A program made the position numbers and the translations under genes. Source: JACDDK01 sp035689095 (lineage in GTDB: Bacteria > Actinomycetota > Rubrobacteria > Rubrobacterales > Rubrobacteraceae). From it: a stretch of DNA of 5,461 bases. A model generated the notes under the pieces. That model was not told the origin of the DNA, made no database searches, and worked only from the letters and a program-made list of their open reading frames with translations. The stretch covers positions 1 to 5,461 of the forward strand of contig DASSMB010000226.1 of the NCBI GenBank assembly GCA_035689095.1. Reading direction: 5' to 3'. Of this stretch, positions 5,255-5,461 are shown piece by piece (the stretch's first letter is position 1; every line of letters starts with the position of its first letter).

Positions 5255-5461
5255 ATGAGCATCCGGGTACTCGACCCGCGAGTGGCGCAGCAGGTCGCCG
5301 CCGGAGAGGTGGTTGACCGTCCGGCGTCCGTGGTGAAGGAACTGGTCGAGAATGCTCTGGACGCCGAAGCCTCACGCATCGAGGTAGAGCTAGGAGAAGG
5401 CGGTACCGCCAGTATCCTGGTGCGCGACGACGGCTCCGGAATGAGCGCGGAGGATGCCCGC
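5255..5461 (+). CDS. mutL: DNA mismatch repair protein MutL (N-terminal 69 residues)
   Basis: The start of mutL, cut off by the window end. MutL is the GHKL-family ATPase that couples mismatch recognition by MutS to strand incision. The visible residues 1-69 cover the first part of the ATPase domain and can be matched without gaps to E. coli MutL: AAGEVVDRPASVVKELVEN at 15-33, with the catalytic E29 and the Mg/ATP-binding N33, and DDGSGM at 58-63, with D58, G60 and G62 of the second ATP-binding motif. The ATG at 5255 is preceded by CCGGAG (5244-5249), leaving 5 nt, and matches the usual MutL N-terminus (I-VL at residues 3-6). It overlaps by 4 nt (ATGA, 5255-5258) the end of a tiny upstream frame (ATG 5223 to TGA 5258). 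It is divergent from accB. Whether the C-terminal endonuclease motif is present cannot be seen. Confidence 0.96.
   Translation, partial: MSIRVLDPRVAQQVAAGEVVDRPASVVKELVENALDAEASRIEVELGEGGTASILVRDDGSGMSAEDAR

Noticed and set aside
1..5461. Mobile element, CRISPR array or defence system
   Set aside because: No transposase, integrase, repeat-spacer array or defence-type domain is visible. The genes are mostly housekeeping or widespread families with uniform codon use.

Overview
The window looks like ordinary chromosomal DNA from a high-GC bacterium, most plausibly a Rubrobacter-like, deep-branching actinobacterium. That lineage call is an inference. It rests on high GC coding sequence that nevertheless uses ATA for isoleucine repeatedly (about twelve times in the transporter gene alone), on separate accB and accC genes, and on a mutL gene, which most mycelial and mycobacterial Actinobacteria lack. 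No insertion sequence, CRISPR array, tRNA, rRNA or phage gene is visible.

Layout from left to right. 1-174 (+) is the C-terminal end of an integral membrane protein. 218-961 (+) is a complete classical short-chain dehydrogenase/reductase. It faces, with a gap of only 9 nt, a minus-strand DUF1385 (YqhQ-like) membrane protein at 971-1807 that starts with TTG. A 110-nt divergent spacer separates this from a plus-strand AI-2E-family (PerM-like) membrane transporter at 1918-3132. The last 68 nt of the transporter gene overlap, tail to tail, the end of accC (3065-4465, minus). accC lies 9 nt behind accB (4475-4963, minus), so the two form a compact accB-accC operon. After a 291-nt divergent spacer, mutL starts at 5255 (+) and runs off the window end.

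How the genes work together. AccB (biotin carrier) and AccC (biotin carboxylase) form the first half-reaction of acetyl-CoA carboxylase, the committed step of fatty acid synthesis; the carboxyltransferase genes are not in the window. The other genes have no obvious shared pathway and look like independent transcription units in alternating convergent and divergent pairs. MutL is the mismatch-repair ATPase; only its N-terminal GHKL region is present.

No undescribed multi-gene system is apparent. The least explained DNA is the accB-mutL spacer (4964-5254). It holds a 43-nt imperfect palindrome followed by a T-rich tail on the accB strand, a TTGACA promoter candidate for accB, a good promoter candidate for mutL, several small hairpins, a 39-nt-spaced direct repeat, and a short reading frame with a ribosome-binding site whose frame continues past one TAG to a 4-nt overlap with the mutL start. 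The second point of interest is the DUF1385 protein, which keeps the family's histidine/cysteine motifs but lacks its usual N-terminal signature.
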